A stretch of DNA of 64,000 bases, from assembly GCF_028882275.1 (NCBI RefSeq), contig NZ_JARBUT010000009.1:1-64000 (forward strand), in the 5' to 3' direction. Position numbers and translations under genes: made by a program. This document shows, piece after piece, positions 30,461 through 39,833 of the stretch (position 1 is its first letter; each line of letters starts with the position of its first letter). Origin of the DNA: Nocardiopsis sp. N85. Lineage in GTDB: Bacteria; Actinomycetota; Actinomycetes; Streptosporangiales; Streptosporangiaceae. The notes below the pieces were generated by a model. That model was not told where the DNA came from, searched no databases, and worked only from the letters and a program-made list of their open reading frames with translations.

Positions 30461-33025
30461 TCACTCGCGGACGCCGATGGCCGTCACGGCGGGGACCCGC
30501 AGTGCCAGGCGGGCCGGGACCATGATCGAGACGACGGCCGGCACAGCCGTCACGGCGACCGCGGCGGCGTAGATCAGCGGTGATCCCGCCGGGAGGGGCG
30601 TGCCGAGGAAGGCCAGGCTCAGCACGGCCAGGGGGAGCGCGGCCGCCGCCGTGCCCAGCAGGACCGCGAGCACCGCGATCGTCCACGCCTCCCAGCGCAG
30701 TGAGCGCAGTACCTGTCGGCGGGTCGTCCCGATCAGTCGGAGCAGGGCGAACTCCCGGGATCGGGCGGCGGTGGCCATCACCAGGCCGTTGACCACGGCG
30801 ATCGCGATGTAGCCCAGGATGACCGCGAGCCCGACGAGGTTGACCCACGCCGCCAGGTCCGCCTCGGCACGGGCCCCGTCGGCGAATCCGCCCCGGTCGG
30901 TCGGCACCAGCGTGGGACGTCCTTCGACGAACTCCGTCAGCGCCGCCTCCAGCTCCTCGGGGGAGGTGTCCGGTGACGCGCCCACCAGGGCCAGGGAGGG
31001 TGGTCCCGTATGTCCGATCAGGACCTCCTCGGGCACGATCGCCCCGCCCAGACCCAGCCCGCGCTCATAGGTGGCGACCAGCCGGAGTGTGGCGTGCGCG
31101 CCGTCGCCCAGCCGTACCTCCAGCTCGTCACCGATGTCCGCGCCGAGCAGGTCGGCACCGGAGCGCTCCATGGCGACGGTCCCGCCGACCAGGTCGGCCG
31201 GGTCCCCGGAGACGATGCCGGGATCCAGATTGTCCGTCAGTCCCTCGGGGGCGGCCCCGCGGACCGAGAAGGACGCCAGGTCGGGGTCCCCGAACACGGA
31301 GTAGGGCACGAACATGCGGCTTTCGCTCAGGGGTGTGACCGTACCCGTCTCCGGGAGCGCTCGGAGTTCCGCCAGGACATCGGGGGCGATGCCGCCGGAG
31401 CCCCTGTCCGCCACCACGGCGTCGGCGGTGACCCCTTCCTCGACCTGGGCCGTGACCGCGCCGGACAGGACCCCCTGGGTGTAGACCATGGACAGGGTGA
31501 AGCCGACGGCGAGCACCAGCGGGGTGAGGACGGCGCCGAGGCGGCGCGGGTCGGAGACGATGGCCTCCGCGGCCAGGAAACCGCTGACCCGGAAGCGCCG
31601 CAGCGGACGCACGATGACCGCGGCCAACGGACCCAGCAGCGCCGGCCCGGCGAGGGCGACCGCGATCACCGACAGCAGGACCGCGCTCCCGGTCCCGGCG
31701 GCCCCGGCGTCGTTGCGCAGGGCGATCGGGGTCATCGCCGCGCCGATGCCCAGCGCCAGGCAGACCATCCCCGCCGCGCCCCGCCAGGATGCCGGTGCGC
31801 GACGGGGCGCGACGGACTCGCGCATCGCCTCCACCGGGTCGGTGCGGGCCGGGCGCAGCGCCGCGGCCACCCCGCCGACCAGCGCGGTCAGCGCGGTCAG
31901 CAGGACCGCCCCGACCAGGGGGAGCGGACCGGTCACCAGCGGCAGGTCGGCGGGGAGCACCCCGAGTCGGACGAAGGCGGTGCGCATGGCGTGGGCGACC
32001 AGGACACCGAGCGGACAGCCCAGGAGTCCGGCCGCCAGGGACAGCAGGAGGGCCTCGGCGCCGACCATGCGCAGGACCTGGCCGGGGGTGGCACCGATGG
32101 CGCGCAGCACGGCGAATTCGCGCCGTCGGGTGTTGATGGACAGGGCCAGGGTCCCGGCCACCACGAACAGGGCGATGAGAACCGCCAACCCGCCGAACGA
32201 GGCGGAGATCAACAGCAGCAGGCCTCGGGCCGCGTCCATGTCGGCGAACTCCACCCGGTCGGCGGTGTCGCCGGTGTGGACCGTGACGTCCGTGTCGGCC
32301 GCGGCCTCCGTGACGGCCGCCGCGAGCGCGTCGGCGTCGACGCCCGGGGCGGCGATGATCCCGATCGCGTGGACGGCGGGGGGCGCGTCGGGGTCGCCCC
32401 CGACGTCCGCCAGGCGCGCGACCTCGTCGGGATGGAGGAAGACCGGGCTCCCGCGCCCCTCCCCCGGGCCCTCGTGGACGACGGTGCCGCTGACCCGGTA
32501 CTCGGCGGGCACCGCCGCCCGCACGATCCGAACGGGATCACCGGGGCCGACCCCGAGGGCGTCGGCCAGGTCGACGGGCAGTGCCACCTCACCCGGCCCC
32601 TCCGGGGGCGCCCCCTCCCGTACGGCGAACGGCGCCAGGGGGGCGGTGTCCCAGCCGTGGCCGAGGGCGGGCAGCGGCCGGTCCCCCTCCGCCGCGCCGA
32701 TCGCCAGGGGCAGGTGGTGATCGCCGACCGCGAGGGCCACCTCGTCCAGGGCTCCCAGCGACGCGACCAGGTCGACGGGCACGGGCGCGGGTTCGGGGAG
32801 CCGCGCGGAGGTGGTGAAGTCCCCGCCGGGCGGGCGCAGGCTCCTCTCCCCGACGACCACCGCGTCCGCGGCCGCGTAGCGGTACGGGGACACCGACGAG
32901 CGCAACCCGGACTCGGCCAGGACACCGGAGGCGCAGATGAGGGCGGTGGCGCACAGCAGGGCGACGAAGGCGCCGGCGAAGGCGCCCTTACGGGCGCGCA
33001 GGGTCTTCCAGGCGATGTCGAGCAT
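30461..33025 (-). CDS. FtsX-like ABC permease, MacB type
   Basis: An 854-aa membrane protein with an N-terminal helix (GAFAGAFVALLCATALICASGVLA), a large extracytoplasmic MacB-PCD-like region, an FtsX block (about 265-400, with LALSINTRRREFAVLRAIGATPGQVLRM), two helices in the middle, a second extracytoplasmic region and a final FtsX block (about 725-850, with ATAARSREFALLRLIGTTRRQVLR). The repeated layout is usual for actinomycete FtsX permeases. The ATG at 33025 overlaps the ATPase stop codon (ATGA). With the upstream ATPase and the divergent two-component system it resembles antimicrobial-peptide sensing and detoxification modules; this role is inferred. Confidence 0.92.
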   Translation of the reverse strand: MLDIAWKTLRARKGAFAGAFVALLCATALICASGVLAESGLRSSVSPYRYAAADAVVVGERSLRPPGGDFTTSARLPEPAPVPVDLVASLGALDEVALAVGDHHLPLAIGAAEGDRPLPALGHGWDTAPLAPFAVREGAPPEGPGEVALPVDLADALGVGPGDPVRIVRAAVPAEYRVSGTVVHEGPGEGRGSPVFLHPDEVARLADVGGDPDAPPAVHAIGIIAAPGVDADALAAAVTEAAADTDVTVHTGDTADRVEFADMDAARGLLLLISASFGGLAVLIALFVVAGTLALSINTRRREFAVLRAIGATPGQVLRMVGAEALLLSLAAGLLGCPLGVLVAHAMRTAFVRLGVLPADLPLVTGPLPLVGAVLLTALTALVGGVAAALRPARTDPVEAMRESVAPRRAPASWRGAAGMVCLALGIGAAMTPIALRNDAGAAGTGSAVLLSVIAVALAGPALLGPLAAVIVRPLRRFRVSGFLAAEAIVSDPRRLGAVLTPLVLAVGFTLSMVYTQGVLSGAVTAQVEEGVTADAVVADRGSGGIAPDVLAELRALPETGTVTPLSESRMFVPYSVFGDPDLASFSVRGAAPEGLTDNLDPGIVSGDPADLVGGTVAMERSGADLLGADIGDELEVRLGDGAHATLRLVATYERGLGLGGAIVPEEVLIGHTGPPSLALVGASPDTSPEELEAALTEFVEGRPTLVPTDRGGFADGARAEADLAAWVNLVGLAVILGYIAIAVVNGLVMATAARSREFALLRLIGTTRRQVLRSLRWEAWTIAVLAVLLGTAAAALPLAVLSLAFLGTPLPAGSPLIYAAAVAVTAVPAVVSIMVPARLALRVPAVTAIGVRE

Positions 33026-33771
33026 CAGTGCTCCCCGAGGCGGCTCATCCGCTCGGCGACGGCGGCGGAGGTGGGGGCGGCGAGGGAGTCGACCAGCCGG
33101 CCGTCCGCGAGGAAGAGCACGTTCCCGGCGTAGGAGGCGGCCACGGGGTCGTGGGTGACCATGAGGACCGTCTGTCCCAGAGCGGCGACCGTGTCCCGCA
33201 GCAGGGCCAGGACCCGGGCACCGGTGCGGGAGTCCAGTGCGCCGGTGGGCTCGTCGGCCAGCACCAGGTCGGGCCGTGTGATGAGCGCCCTGGCGATGGC
33301 CACCCGCTGCTGCTGTCCCCCGGACAGTTCGGCGGGGCGGTGGTGCAGCCGATCCTCGATCCCCACCTGCCGCACGACCCGTTCGGCCCAGTCCCGGTCC
33401 ACCGCGGTCCCGTTCAGCCGGAGCGGCATGGTGATGTTGTCCTGGACGGTGAGCGCGTGCAGCAGGTTGTAGGACTGGAAGACGAAGCCGACGCGCTCTC
33501 GGCGCAGCCGGGTGAGCCGGTTCTCGGACATGTCGGAGAGGTCCACGCCGCCCAGCCACACCCGCCCGGAGGAGGGCCGGTCGAGGCCGGCGGCACAGTG
33601 CAGGAACGTGCTCTTCCCCGATCCGGAGGGTCCCATTACCGCAGTGAAGACGCCTTTGGCAAGCTCTACGGAAATACCCTGAAGCGCATTCACTTTTCCA
33701 GCACCCGAACCGTAGGTCCGGTAAACTTCGCGCATTCTCAGAGCAGGATTTTCCTCGGGGGTTTCGGACAC
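33025..33771 (-). CDS. ABC transporter ATP-binding protein (MacB/LolD type)
   Basis: A 248-aa ATPase with Walker A GPSGSGKS, signature LSGGQQQRVAIARAL, Walker B LVLADEPTGALDS and the H-loop MVTHDP. It matches the MacB/LolD/Bce-type subfamily that partners FtsX permeases. A GTG at 33771 (opening VSETPEENPALRMREVYRTYG) was chosen because GGGGAG lies about 11 nt upstream; an in-frame ATG at 33735 with poor ribosome binding site is the alternative. The gene is divergent from the TCS2 kinase across a 32-bp operator-like dyad. Confidence 0.92.
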   Translation of the reverse strand: MSETPEENPALRMREVYRTYGSGAGKVNALQGISVELAKGVFTAVMGPSGSGKSTFLHCAAGLDRPSSGRVWLGGVDLSDMSENRLTRLRRERVGFVFQSYNLLHALTVQDNITMPLRLNGTAVDRDWAERVVRQVGIEDRLHHRPAELSGGQQQRVAIARALITRPDLVLADEPTGALDSRTGARVLALLRDTVAALGQTVLMVTHDPVAASYAGNVLFLADGRLVDSLAAPTSAAVAERMSRLGEH

Positions 33772-33830
33772 GCCGTAAACAGCTCCCCGAACTGATGCTC
33801 TTCTGCCGAACACGAGGACTCCTTCGTCGA

Positions 33831-33862
33831 TTCTCGCAGGAATGCTAACATTCCCCCGAGAA
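33831..33862. promoter_or_regulatory. 32-bp two-part dyad between exporter and TCS2
   Basis: Outer arms TTCTCG (33831-33836) and CGAGAA (33857-33862) flank inner arms GGAATG (33839-33844) and CATTCC (33849-33854) with a CTAA centre. All 12 arm pairs match. It lies midway between the ATPase start (33771) and the kinase start (33899) and is a strong candidate operator, probably for the TCS2 response regulator. Confidence 0.65.
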
Positions 33863-33898
33863 TGGCCTTGTTCTTTATTCAGCCTTCGGGGGACCTCC

Positions 33899-35131
33899 TT
33901 GGCACACCTGGGCGCGTCCCTGCTCGGCCACCGTCCGACTCTGGAGAGAGCGGCCGTCGGGGCCCGGTACACCCTGTCGGCGGGTGTGGGGGCGCTGCGC
34001 TCCTGGCTGATCCTGGGTGGATTCCTTTTCGGTCAGGTCCCGGTCATCCTCCTCGTCGGCGCGCCCCTGCTCAGGCGCATGACGGCGCTGTTGGAGCGCA
34101 ATACCGAAAGGGACGCGCGCGCGGCCCTGGCCCACTTGGACCGGGCGGCCGGAAAAGAGGTCACGAACACGACCGCCCTCCGTTTCGAGTTCTGGAGGTC
34201 GCTGTGCTGGACGGCCGCCAATTGCCTGCTCGGGCTGGTCGGCGCGCTCACGGCGTTCGTCCTGGCCGTGGGGGTGGTCGTCTCCCTCACCTGTCCGCTG
34301 TGGTGGTGGGCGCTGCCGCCCGGGATCGCCGTCAGTCCGGGCGGATACCCGGTGGACTCCTGGGCCGCCGCCCTGTGGACCCCGCTCGTCGGCCTGGCCT
34401 ACCTGGGCCTGTTCGTGTTCTGCGTCCCCCGCCTGGCCACCGGGCACGCCCTGGCCCTCCGCCGCATCCTGCTCAGCGGGGAGACCGGGGGGCTCAGGAC
34501 CCGGATCGCCGAGGTCACCGCGCTGCGGCGGGTCGCCTTGGAGGCGCACGGTCTGGAACTCCGACGCATCGAGCGGGACCTGCACGACGGCACCCAGAAC
34601 CGGCTGGTGGCGGTCCGCATGCACCTGGGGCTGGTCGAACGCCTCCTGGACGAGGACCCCGAGCACGCCCGCCGACTGATCACGGTCGCCAAGGGCGCGG
34701 CCGAGGAGGCGCTCAAGGAGCTGCGCGCCGTCGTGCGCAGCATCTATCCCCCCATCCTCGCCGACCAGGGGCTCGCCACGGCGGTCACCTCCTTGGCCTC
34801 CCGGTCGGCCGTCCCCTGCGCCGTGGAGGTCGAGCGGCTGTCCGGCCTGCCCGCCGCGGTGGAGACGGCCGCCTACTTCGTCGTCACCGAGGCGCTGACC
34901 AATGTCGCCAAACACTCCGGGGCCGCGAGCGCGCGCGTCACCATCGTCGGGGACGGTGAGGAGCTGGTCGTCACCGTCGCCGACGACGGTCGTGGCGGTG
35001 CGGACGAGTACCGGGGAAGCGGTCTGGCCGGAATCCGGCAGCGGGCGGCCGCCCTGGAGGGCCGTACCCGGATCGAGAGCCCGCCCGGCGGGCCGACCAC
35101 GATAGAGGTGAGACTGCCATGCGCGTTCTGA
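33899..35131 (+). CDS. NarL/DesK-type sensor histidine kinase (TCS2)
   Basis: A 410-aa membrane kinase paralogous to the TCS1 kinase. About four hydrophobic segments precede the kinase core (LILGGFLFGQVPVILLVGAPLL, then LLGLVGALTAFVLAVGVVVSL, and LVGLAYLGLFVFCVP). The phosphorylation motif is RRIERDLHDGTQNRLVAV, the N box EALTNVAKHS and the G box ADDGRGGADE. A TTG at 33899 with GGGGGA upstream was chosen; an ATG at 33842 would place the start inside the operator dyad and has no spaced ribosome binding site. It overlaps the response regulator gene by 13 nt. It is divergent from the MacB-type exporter, which it probably controls. Confidence 0.88.
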   Translation: MAHLGASLLGHRPTLERAAVGARYTLSAGVGALRSWLILGGFLFGQVPVILLVGAPLLRRMTALLERNTERDARAALAHLDRAAGKEVTNTTALRFEFWRSLCWTAANCLLGLVGALTAFVLAVGVVVSLTCPLWWWALPPGIAVSPGGYPVDSWAAALWTPLVGLAYLGLFVFCVPRLATGHALALRRILLSGETGGLRTRIAEVTALRRVALEAHGLELRRIERDLHDGTQNRLVAVRMHLGLVERLLDEDPEHARRLITVAKGAAEEALKELRAVVRSIYPPILADQGLATAVTSLASRSAVPCAVEVERLSGLPAAVETAAYFVVTEALTNVAKHSGAASARVTIVGDGEELVVTVADDGRGGADEYRGSGLAGIRQRAAALEGRTRIESPPGGPTTIEVRLPCAF

Positions 35132-35787
35132 TCGCCGAGGACGACGCCCTCCTGCGGCAAGGACTCGTCCTCCTGCTGGAGACGGAGGGGTTCGAGGTGG
35201 TGGGGGCGGCCAGGGAGATCACGGAGTTCTGGAGCCTCTTCGAGGCGCACCGACCCGACGTCGCCGTCCTCGACGTCCGGTTGCCGCCGGGCCTGCGCCG
35301 CGAAGGGTTGGAGGCCGCGGCCCGGCTGCGCGAGAGGTCCCCCGGTTTCCCGGTCCTGGTGCTGTCCGCGCACGTCGAGGACGGTTACGCGGCCGAACTG
35401 CTGGCCGACAGCCGGGGCATCGGCTACCTTCTCAAGGACCGGATCGGCGACGTCGCCGAGTTCGCCGACGCCCTGCGCCGGGTGGCCGGGGGCGGGGTCG
35501 CCCTGGATCCGGAGGTGGTGTCCCACCTGTTGTCCGGCCCCACCCGCAGGGACCCGCTGGGGTCGCTGACCCCCCGGGAGCTGGAGGTGCTCGGTCTCAT
35601 GGCCGAAGGCCACGACAACACGCGCATACGCGAACTGCTGGGGCTCTCCACACCGGCGGTGGGCAAGCACATCGGTTCGATCTTCGCCAAACTCGGGCTC
35701 ACCCAGGAGGGGAGCGGACACCGCCGGGTCCAAGCGGTCCTGGCCTACCTGAGGAGCGGGTCGGCCCCGGCGGCGCCCTCGGTGTAG
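35119..35787 (+). CDS. LuxR/NarL-type response regulator (TCS2)
   Basis: A 222-aa regulator with acidic pocket E7-D8-D9, phosphoacceptor Asp52 (VAVLDVRLPPG), conserved Lys in YLLKDRIG and a C-terminal LuxR helix-turn-helix (LTPRELEVLGLMAEGHDNTRIRELL then PAVGKHIGSIFAKLGL). It begins within the last 13 nt of the kinase gene. Its 3' end overlaps the 3' end of the convergent SARP gene by 43 bp, so transcription of the two must be arranged to avoid or use antisense interference. It is the paralogue of the regulator at 5545. Confidence 0.93.
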   Translation: MRVLIAEDDALLRQGLVLLLETEGFEVVGAAREITEFWSLFEAHRPDVAVLDVRLPPGLRREGLEAAARLRERSPGFPVLVLSAHVEDGYAAELLADSRGIGYLLKDRIGDVAEFADALRRVAGGGVALDPEVVSHLLSGPTRRDPLGSLTPRELEVLGLMAEGHDNTRIRELLGLSTPAVGKHIGSIFAKLGLTQEGSGHRRVQAVLAYLRSGSAPAAPSV

Positions 35788-38700
35788 GCGCGCTCGAAGC
35801 GCTCCCGGCCCAGCGCCGAGATCAGCGCGGCGGCCAACGAACGCACTCTCGGGCTGCCGTCGTCGCGCCGTCCTCGGATCCGCGTCGCGCTTCCGAGGAC
35901 GCGGGCCGCGTCCTCGGGCCGCCCCGTGTGCCACAGGCCGTCGGCCACCGTCTCGGTGGCCTCCGCGCGGACGGCGGCGACACCGAGGAGGTCGGCGGCG
36001 GACCGGGCCCGCAGGGCGATGCCGTGCGCCTCCTCGGCGTCCCCCTCGGCCAGCGCCAGGGCCGCCTCCCGGCACAGGACCGTCACCCGCAGGTAACCGG
36101 TGTCGGCCAAGGGTCCGGCGAGCAGCCGTCGGGCACGGTCCAGCAGCTCCCGGGCGGCCTCCGGCCGCCCCCGGGACAGTTCCAGGTCGGCCAGCCCGGC
36201 CAGGCACATGATGCGGTGTTCGGCGGTGGGGGCGGGCTCCGCGTCCAAGGCCCCGAGGAAGACCTCCTCGGCCTCACGGGCCCGCCCGGCCCGGACGAGT
36301 TCGCCGCCCAGGCGGATCAGGACGGGGGTGCGGCGGTCCGAGGCTCCCGAGGCGCCCTCCAGCTCCCAGGCCCGTCGCAGATCGGCGACCGCACCGTCCA
36401 CGTCGCCACGCGCGGAACGGAACCCGGCCAGCGCGGCGACCAGCTGGGCCGCCGTCCACAGGTCCCCCGACTCCCGGAACGCCTCCGCCGAGTCCGCCGT
36501 ACGCCGTTCGGCTCCGATGACGTCCCCCTCCGCCTCGGCGACCAGCGCGGAGGTGGCCGCGCCCGCCGCCCGCACCCAGGGGTGGGGGTGGGCCGCGGCG
36601 GTCGCGGCGTCGGCCCGCATGCCCGCGAGGTCGCCGACCAGCAGGCGGTGCTTGGGAACGATCATCGCCAGCGGAGGGTGGTCGGCCAGCACGGCCGTGT
36701 CGAGCGCGAGCGGTCGGGTGCGGGCCCCGGCGTCGGCCTGCGGCCGGGGCAGGATCGCCCGGACCGCCCCGGCGACCGTCCGGGCCGTCGGGGTGAGCGC
36801 CTCCGGGCGACGGTCGAGTTCGCCGAACCAGCGTTCGGCCTCCTCGTAGCGGCCCCGGATGATCCAGTACCAGCTCAGCGCCACGGTGATCCGGACGGCC
36901 TCGCCCGGGTCGCCGCCCCGACAGGAGTGGCGCAGCGCCTCCAAGAGATTGTCGTGCTCGGTGTCGAGGATCTCCAGGCCGCGCGGCTGGTCACGACCGA
37001 GCAGCATCGCGAACGCCGCCTCGGACAGATCGGCGAGGTGGCGAGCCGCGACGGCGTGGATCCGTTCCCCCTCGCCCGCCTCGTACAGGCGTTCCTCCAG
37101 GTAGACCCGGGTGGTCTCCAGAAGGCGGTGGCGCGGTCCGCCCCGGGAGGAGTCCACGGGGGCCAGCAGGGACTTGTCGGTGAGCGAGGCCAGGAGGAAC
37201 GGCACCTCGCCCTCGGGCACGCCGTCCCCGACGCACACCGCGCGGGCGGTGTCCGCGGTGGCGCCGCCGGGCAGTACCGCCAGGCGCCGGGCCAGCACCC
37301 GTTCGTGTTCGGTGAGCAGGTTCCAGGTCCAGTCCAGGACGGCGCGCAGCGTCCGGTGTCGGGCGGTCCCGGCCCGTCGCGGCCCGGACAGGAGCCGGAA
37401 GCGTTCGTCGAGGTGGTGGGCGACCTCGCGGATCGGCATCGACCGGGTCCGCGCCGCCGCCAGCTCGATGGCCAGGGGAAGGCCGTCCAGGCTGCGGCAG
37501 ATCTCGGTGACCGCGGCCGTGTCCTCGGCGTTCACGCCGCCCGGACGCGCCAGGGAGGCGAGTTCGATGAACATCGCGACGGCCTCGCCGCCGCCGTCCT
37601 CGGGAACGCGCATCGGCTCGACGCGGACCAGGGCCTCGCCCGTGACCGCGAGGGGTTCCCGGCTCGTGGCCAGGACCCGCAGGGTCGGGCAACGGGCGAG
37701 CAGTCCGACGGCCAGCTCGGCGGCGGGGTCCACCAGGTGTTCGCAGTTGTCCAGGACCAGGAGGGTGGGCGCGGCCGACAGGGCCGACACCAGCCGGGCC
37801 GTCCGGTCGGGGCCTGGCTGCGCCGGGAAGGAGCCCTCCGCTCCGAGACCCGCGGTGACCGCCTCGGTCAGGCTGTCCTCCGCGCGCAGCGGTCCCAGCT
37901 CCACGAAGCACACGCGGGTGCCCGTGGCCGCCCCGGAGGCGTACTCGGTGGCCAGCCGGGTCTTGCCCACCCCTCCGGGGCCGAGCAGGGTCACCAGGCG
38001 GGTGCGCTCCATGAGCGCGTCGATGGCGGCGAGTTCGCCCCGGCGCCCGAAGAAGCGCGTCAGGTAGGGGTTGGTCCACCCCCGAGGCGGGGCGGGAGGC
38101 CGGTGGCGGAGGATCTCGCCGTGGAGGTCGCGGAGCCACGCGGAGGGATCGGCGCCCAGTTCTTCGGCCAGGGCGCGGCGCAGGTCCTCGAAGACGGCCA
38201 GGGCCGCACCGCTCTGTCCGGTCTCGTGCAGGACCCGCATGAGCAGTCCGTGGCGACGTTCGCGGGTCGGGTGACCCGCGCACAGCGCCCGCAGTTCGGG
38301 GACGAGCGCGGCGGGGTCGCCCAGGCGGGACAGGGCGTCGATCCGGTCCTCGACGGCGGTGGAGCGCACTTCCTCCAGGCGGGGGGCCTCCCGCCGGGCG
38401 AAGTCGGCGTCCACCCCGCCGAAGGGGTCGCCCCGCCACAGGGACAGGGCCTCGTCCAGGGTCTCGGCCGCCCGGTCCGGGGCGTGTTCCCTGAGGAGTC
38501 GGGCGCCCTCGGCGGCGAGTCGTTCGAAGAGGTGGGCGTCGACCGCCTCGGGCGATACGTCCAGGCGGTATCCCCCGCCGTGGGCGACCGGGCCGATCTC
38601 GACGCCGTGCCCGCGCAGCCGGACCCGGGTCCGCGAGACCAGTCGGCGCAGGGTGTCCGCGCCGCCCTCGGGAGGGCCGTCGTCCCACAGGTCGGCCATG

Positions 38701-38837
38701 AGCGTCTCCGCCGGGACCACCCGGCCGGGGGCCAGGGCCAGCCGGGCGAGCAGGGCGGACATGCGCCTTCCACCGGGCGGCAGGGCACGGCCCTCTCCGT
38801 CCCGGATCTGGAAGGGTCCCAGCATCGCGACGCGCAC
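35745..38837 (-). CDS. AfsR/SARP-type regulator with NB-ARC and TPR-like domains
   Basis: A 1030-aa cytoplasmic regulator. Order: OmpR-like winged helix (about 1-90: MLGPFQIRDGEGRALPPGGR, then TLRRLVSRTRVRLR), bacterial transcriptional activation domain (about 95-245: VDAHLFERLAAEGARLLRE, ending GADPSAWLRDLHGEILR), NB-ARC ATPase (about 265-560, P-loop GPGGVGKTRLA, Walker B LLVLDNCEHL), and a long helical C-terminal half with degenerate TPR-like repeats. This is the AfsR architecture of antibiotic-cluster activators. The GTG at 38837 starts the conserved VRVAMLGPF opening; another GTG at 38870 is possible and neither has a good ribosome binding site. It is the most plausible pathway activator for the NRPS operon. 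Confidence 0.9.
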   Translation of the reverse strand: MRVAMLGPFQIRDGEGRALPPGGRRMSALLARLALAPGRVVPAETLMADLWDDGPPEGGADTLRRLVSRTRVRLRGHGVEIGPVAHGGGYRLDVSPEAVDAHLFERLAAEGARLLREHAPDRAAETLDEALSLWRGDPFGGVDADFARREAPRLEEVRSTAVEDRIDALSRLGDPAALVPELRALCAGHPTRERRHGLLMRVLHETGQSGAALAVFEDLRRALAEELGADPSAWLRDLHGEILRHRPPAPPRGWTNPYLTRFFGRRGELAAIDALMERTRLVTLLGPGGVGKTRLATEYASGAATGTRVCFVELGPLRAEDSLTEAVTAGLGAEGSFPAQPGPDRTARLVSALSAAPTLLVLDNCEHLVDPAAELAVGLLARCPTLRVLATSREPLAVTGEALVRVEPMRVPEDGGGEAVAMFIELASLARPGGVNAEDTAAVTEICRSLDGLPLAIELAAARTRSMPIREVAHHLDERFRLLSGPRRAGTARHRTLRAVLDWTWNLLTEHERVLARRLAVLPGGATADTARAVCVGDGVPEGEVPFLLASLTDKSLLAPVDSSRGGPRHRLLETTRVYLEERLYEAGEGERIHAVAARHLADLSEAAFAMLLGRDQPRGLEILDTEHDNLLEALRHSCRGGDPGEAVRITVALSWYWIIRGRYEEAERWFGELDRRPEALTPTARTVAGAVRAILPRPQADAGARTRPLALDTAVLADHPPLAMIVPKHRLLVGDLAGMRADAATAAAHPHPWVRAAGAATSALVAEAEGDVIGAERRTADSAEAFRESGDLWTAAQLVAALAGFRSARGDVDGAVADLRRAWELEGASGASDRRTPVLIRLGGELVRAGRAREAEEVFLGALDAEPAPTAEHRIMCLAGLADLELSRGRPEAARELLDRARRLLAGPLADTGYLRVTVLCREAALALAEGDAEEAHGIALRARSAADLLGVAAVRAEATETVADGLWHTGRPEDAARVLGSATRIRGRRDDGSPRVRSLAAALISALGRERFERAYTEGAAGADPLLR

Positions 38838-38897
38838 CCCGTCAATCTGCCAGAGCGGTGGGGCACCCACAAATCGTCCGCGGACGGCGGGATCCGG

Positions 38898-39833
38898 TCA
38901 GGGGACGCGGTGCCCGGCCGCCCGGGTCAGTTCGTACCACTCGGGGCGGGTCAGGGGGATGTCCGATCCCCGGGCCGCCCCGATGACCCGCTCGGGGGTG
39001 GTGGTCCCGAGCACGACCTGCATGCGGGCCGGGTGCCGGGTGATCCACGCGGTGGCGATCGCGATCGACGGCACACCGTACTTCTCGGCGAGTCGGTCGA
39101 TGACGGCGTTGAGTTCGACGTACTCGGGAGAACCCAGGAAGACGCCGTCGAAGAACCCGGCCTGGAACGGGGACCACGCCTGGACGGTGATGTCGTGCAG
39201 TCGGGCGTGGTCGAGGACCCCTCCGCCGTCGACGGTCGTCGCCTGCGGCTCGCCGACCATGTTCGAGGCCAGTCCCTGGGCGATGATCGGGGCGTGGGTG
39301 AGGGACAGCTGAAGCTGGTTCACCACGAGCGGGCGGTCCACGTACCGGCGCAGCAGGTCGATCTGACGAGGAGTGTGGTTGGACACCCCGAACGCGCGCA
39401 CCTTCCCGGCGGTCGCCAGTTCGTCGAAGGCCCGTGCGACCTCCTCGGGCTCGACGAGCGCGTCGGGCCGGTGCAGCAGCAGGATGTCGACGCGATCGGT
39501 GTCCAGGGCGCGCAGCGATTCCTCGACGGACGAGACGATGTGCTCGTGGGAGTGGTCGAAGTAGGGGCCCTCACGGACGATGCCCACCTTGGTCTGGATG
39601 GTGACGGCGTCGCGTTCGGCGGGCGTGAGGCGCATCGCCTCGGCGAACCGCCGTTCGCATTCGTGCGTGGTCCGGCCGTAGATGTCGGCGTGGTCGACGA
39701 AGTCGATCCCGACGTCCCGCGCGGTGCGCACGAGGGCGCGGATCTCGTCGTCGCCCTTGTCGGCGATGCGCATGAGGCCGAGCACGACATTCGGGGCCGG
39801 GATGTCCGTCCCGGGCAGGGTGAACGTCTTCAC
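38898..39833 (-). CDS. Aldo/keto reductase
   Basis: A 311-aa NADPH-dependent oxidoreductase of the AKR superfamily, YdhF-like group. The tetrad is visible as Asp and Tyr in IDFVDHADIYGR, Lys in TIQTKVGI and His in DILLLHRPDAL. The cofactor-binding end shows AWSPFQAGF and VLGTTTPERVIGAA. It is a soluble protein of usual length. The gene lies upstream of, and in the same direction as, the SARP gene with about 60 bp between. Whether it tailors the peptide is unknown; it may be unrelated. Confidence 0.93.
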   Translation of the reverse strand: MKTFTLPGTDIPAPNVVLGLMRIADKGDDEIRALVRTARDVGIDFVDHADIYGRTTHECERRFAEAMRLTPAERDAVTIQTKVGIVREGPYFDHSHEHIVSSVEESLRALDTDRVDILLLHRPDALVEPEEVARAFDELATAGKVRAFGVSNHTPRQIDLLRRYVDRPLVVNQLQLSLTHAPIIAQGLASNMVGEPQATTVDGGGVLDHARLHDITVQAWSPFQAGFFDGVFLGSPEYVELNAVIDRLAEKYGVPSIAIATAWITRHPARMQVVLGTTTPERVIGAARGSDIPLTRPEWYELTRAAGHRVP

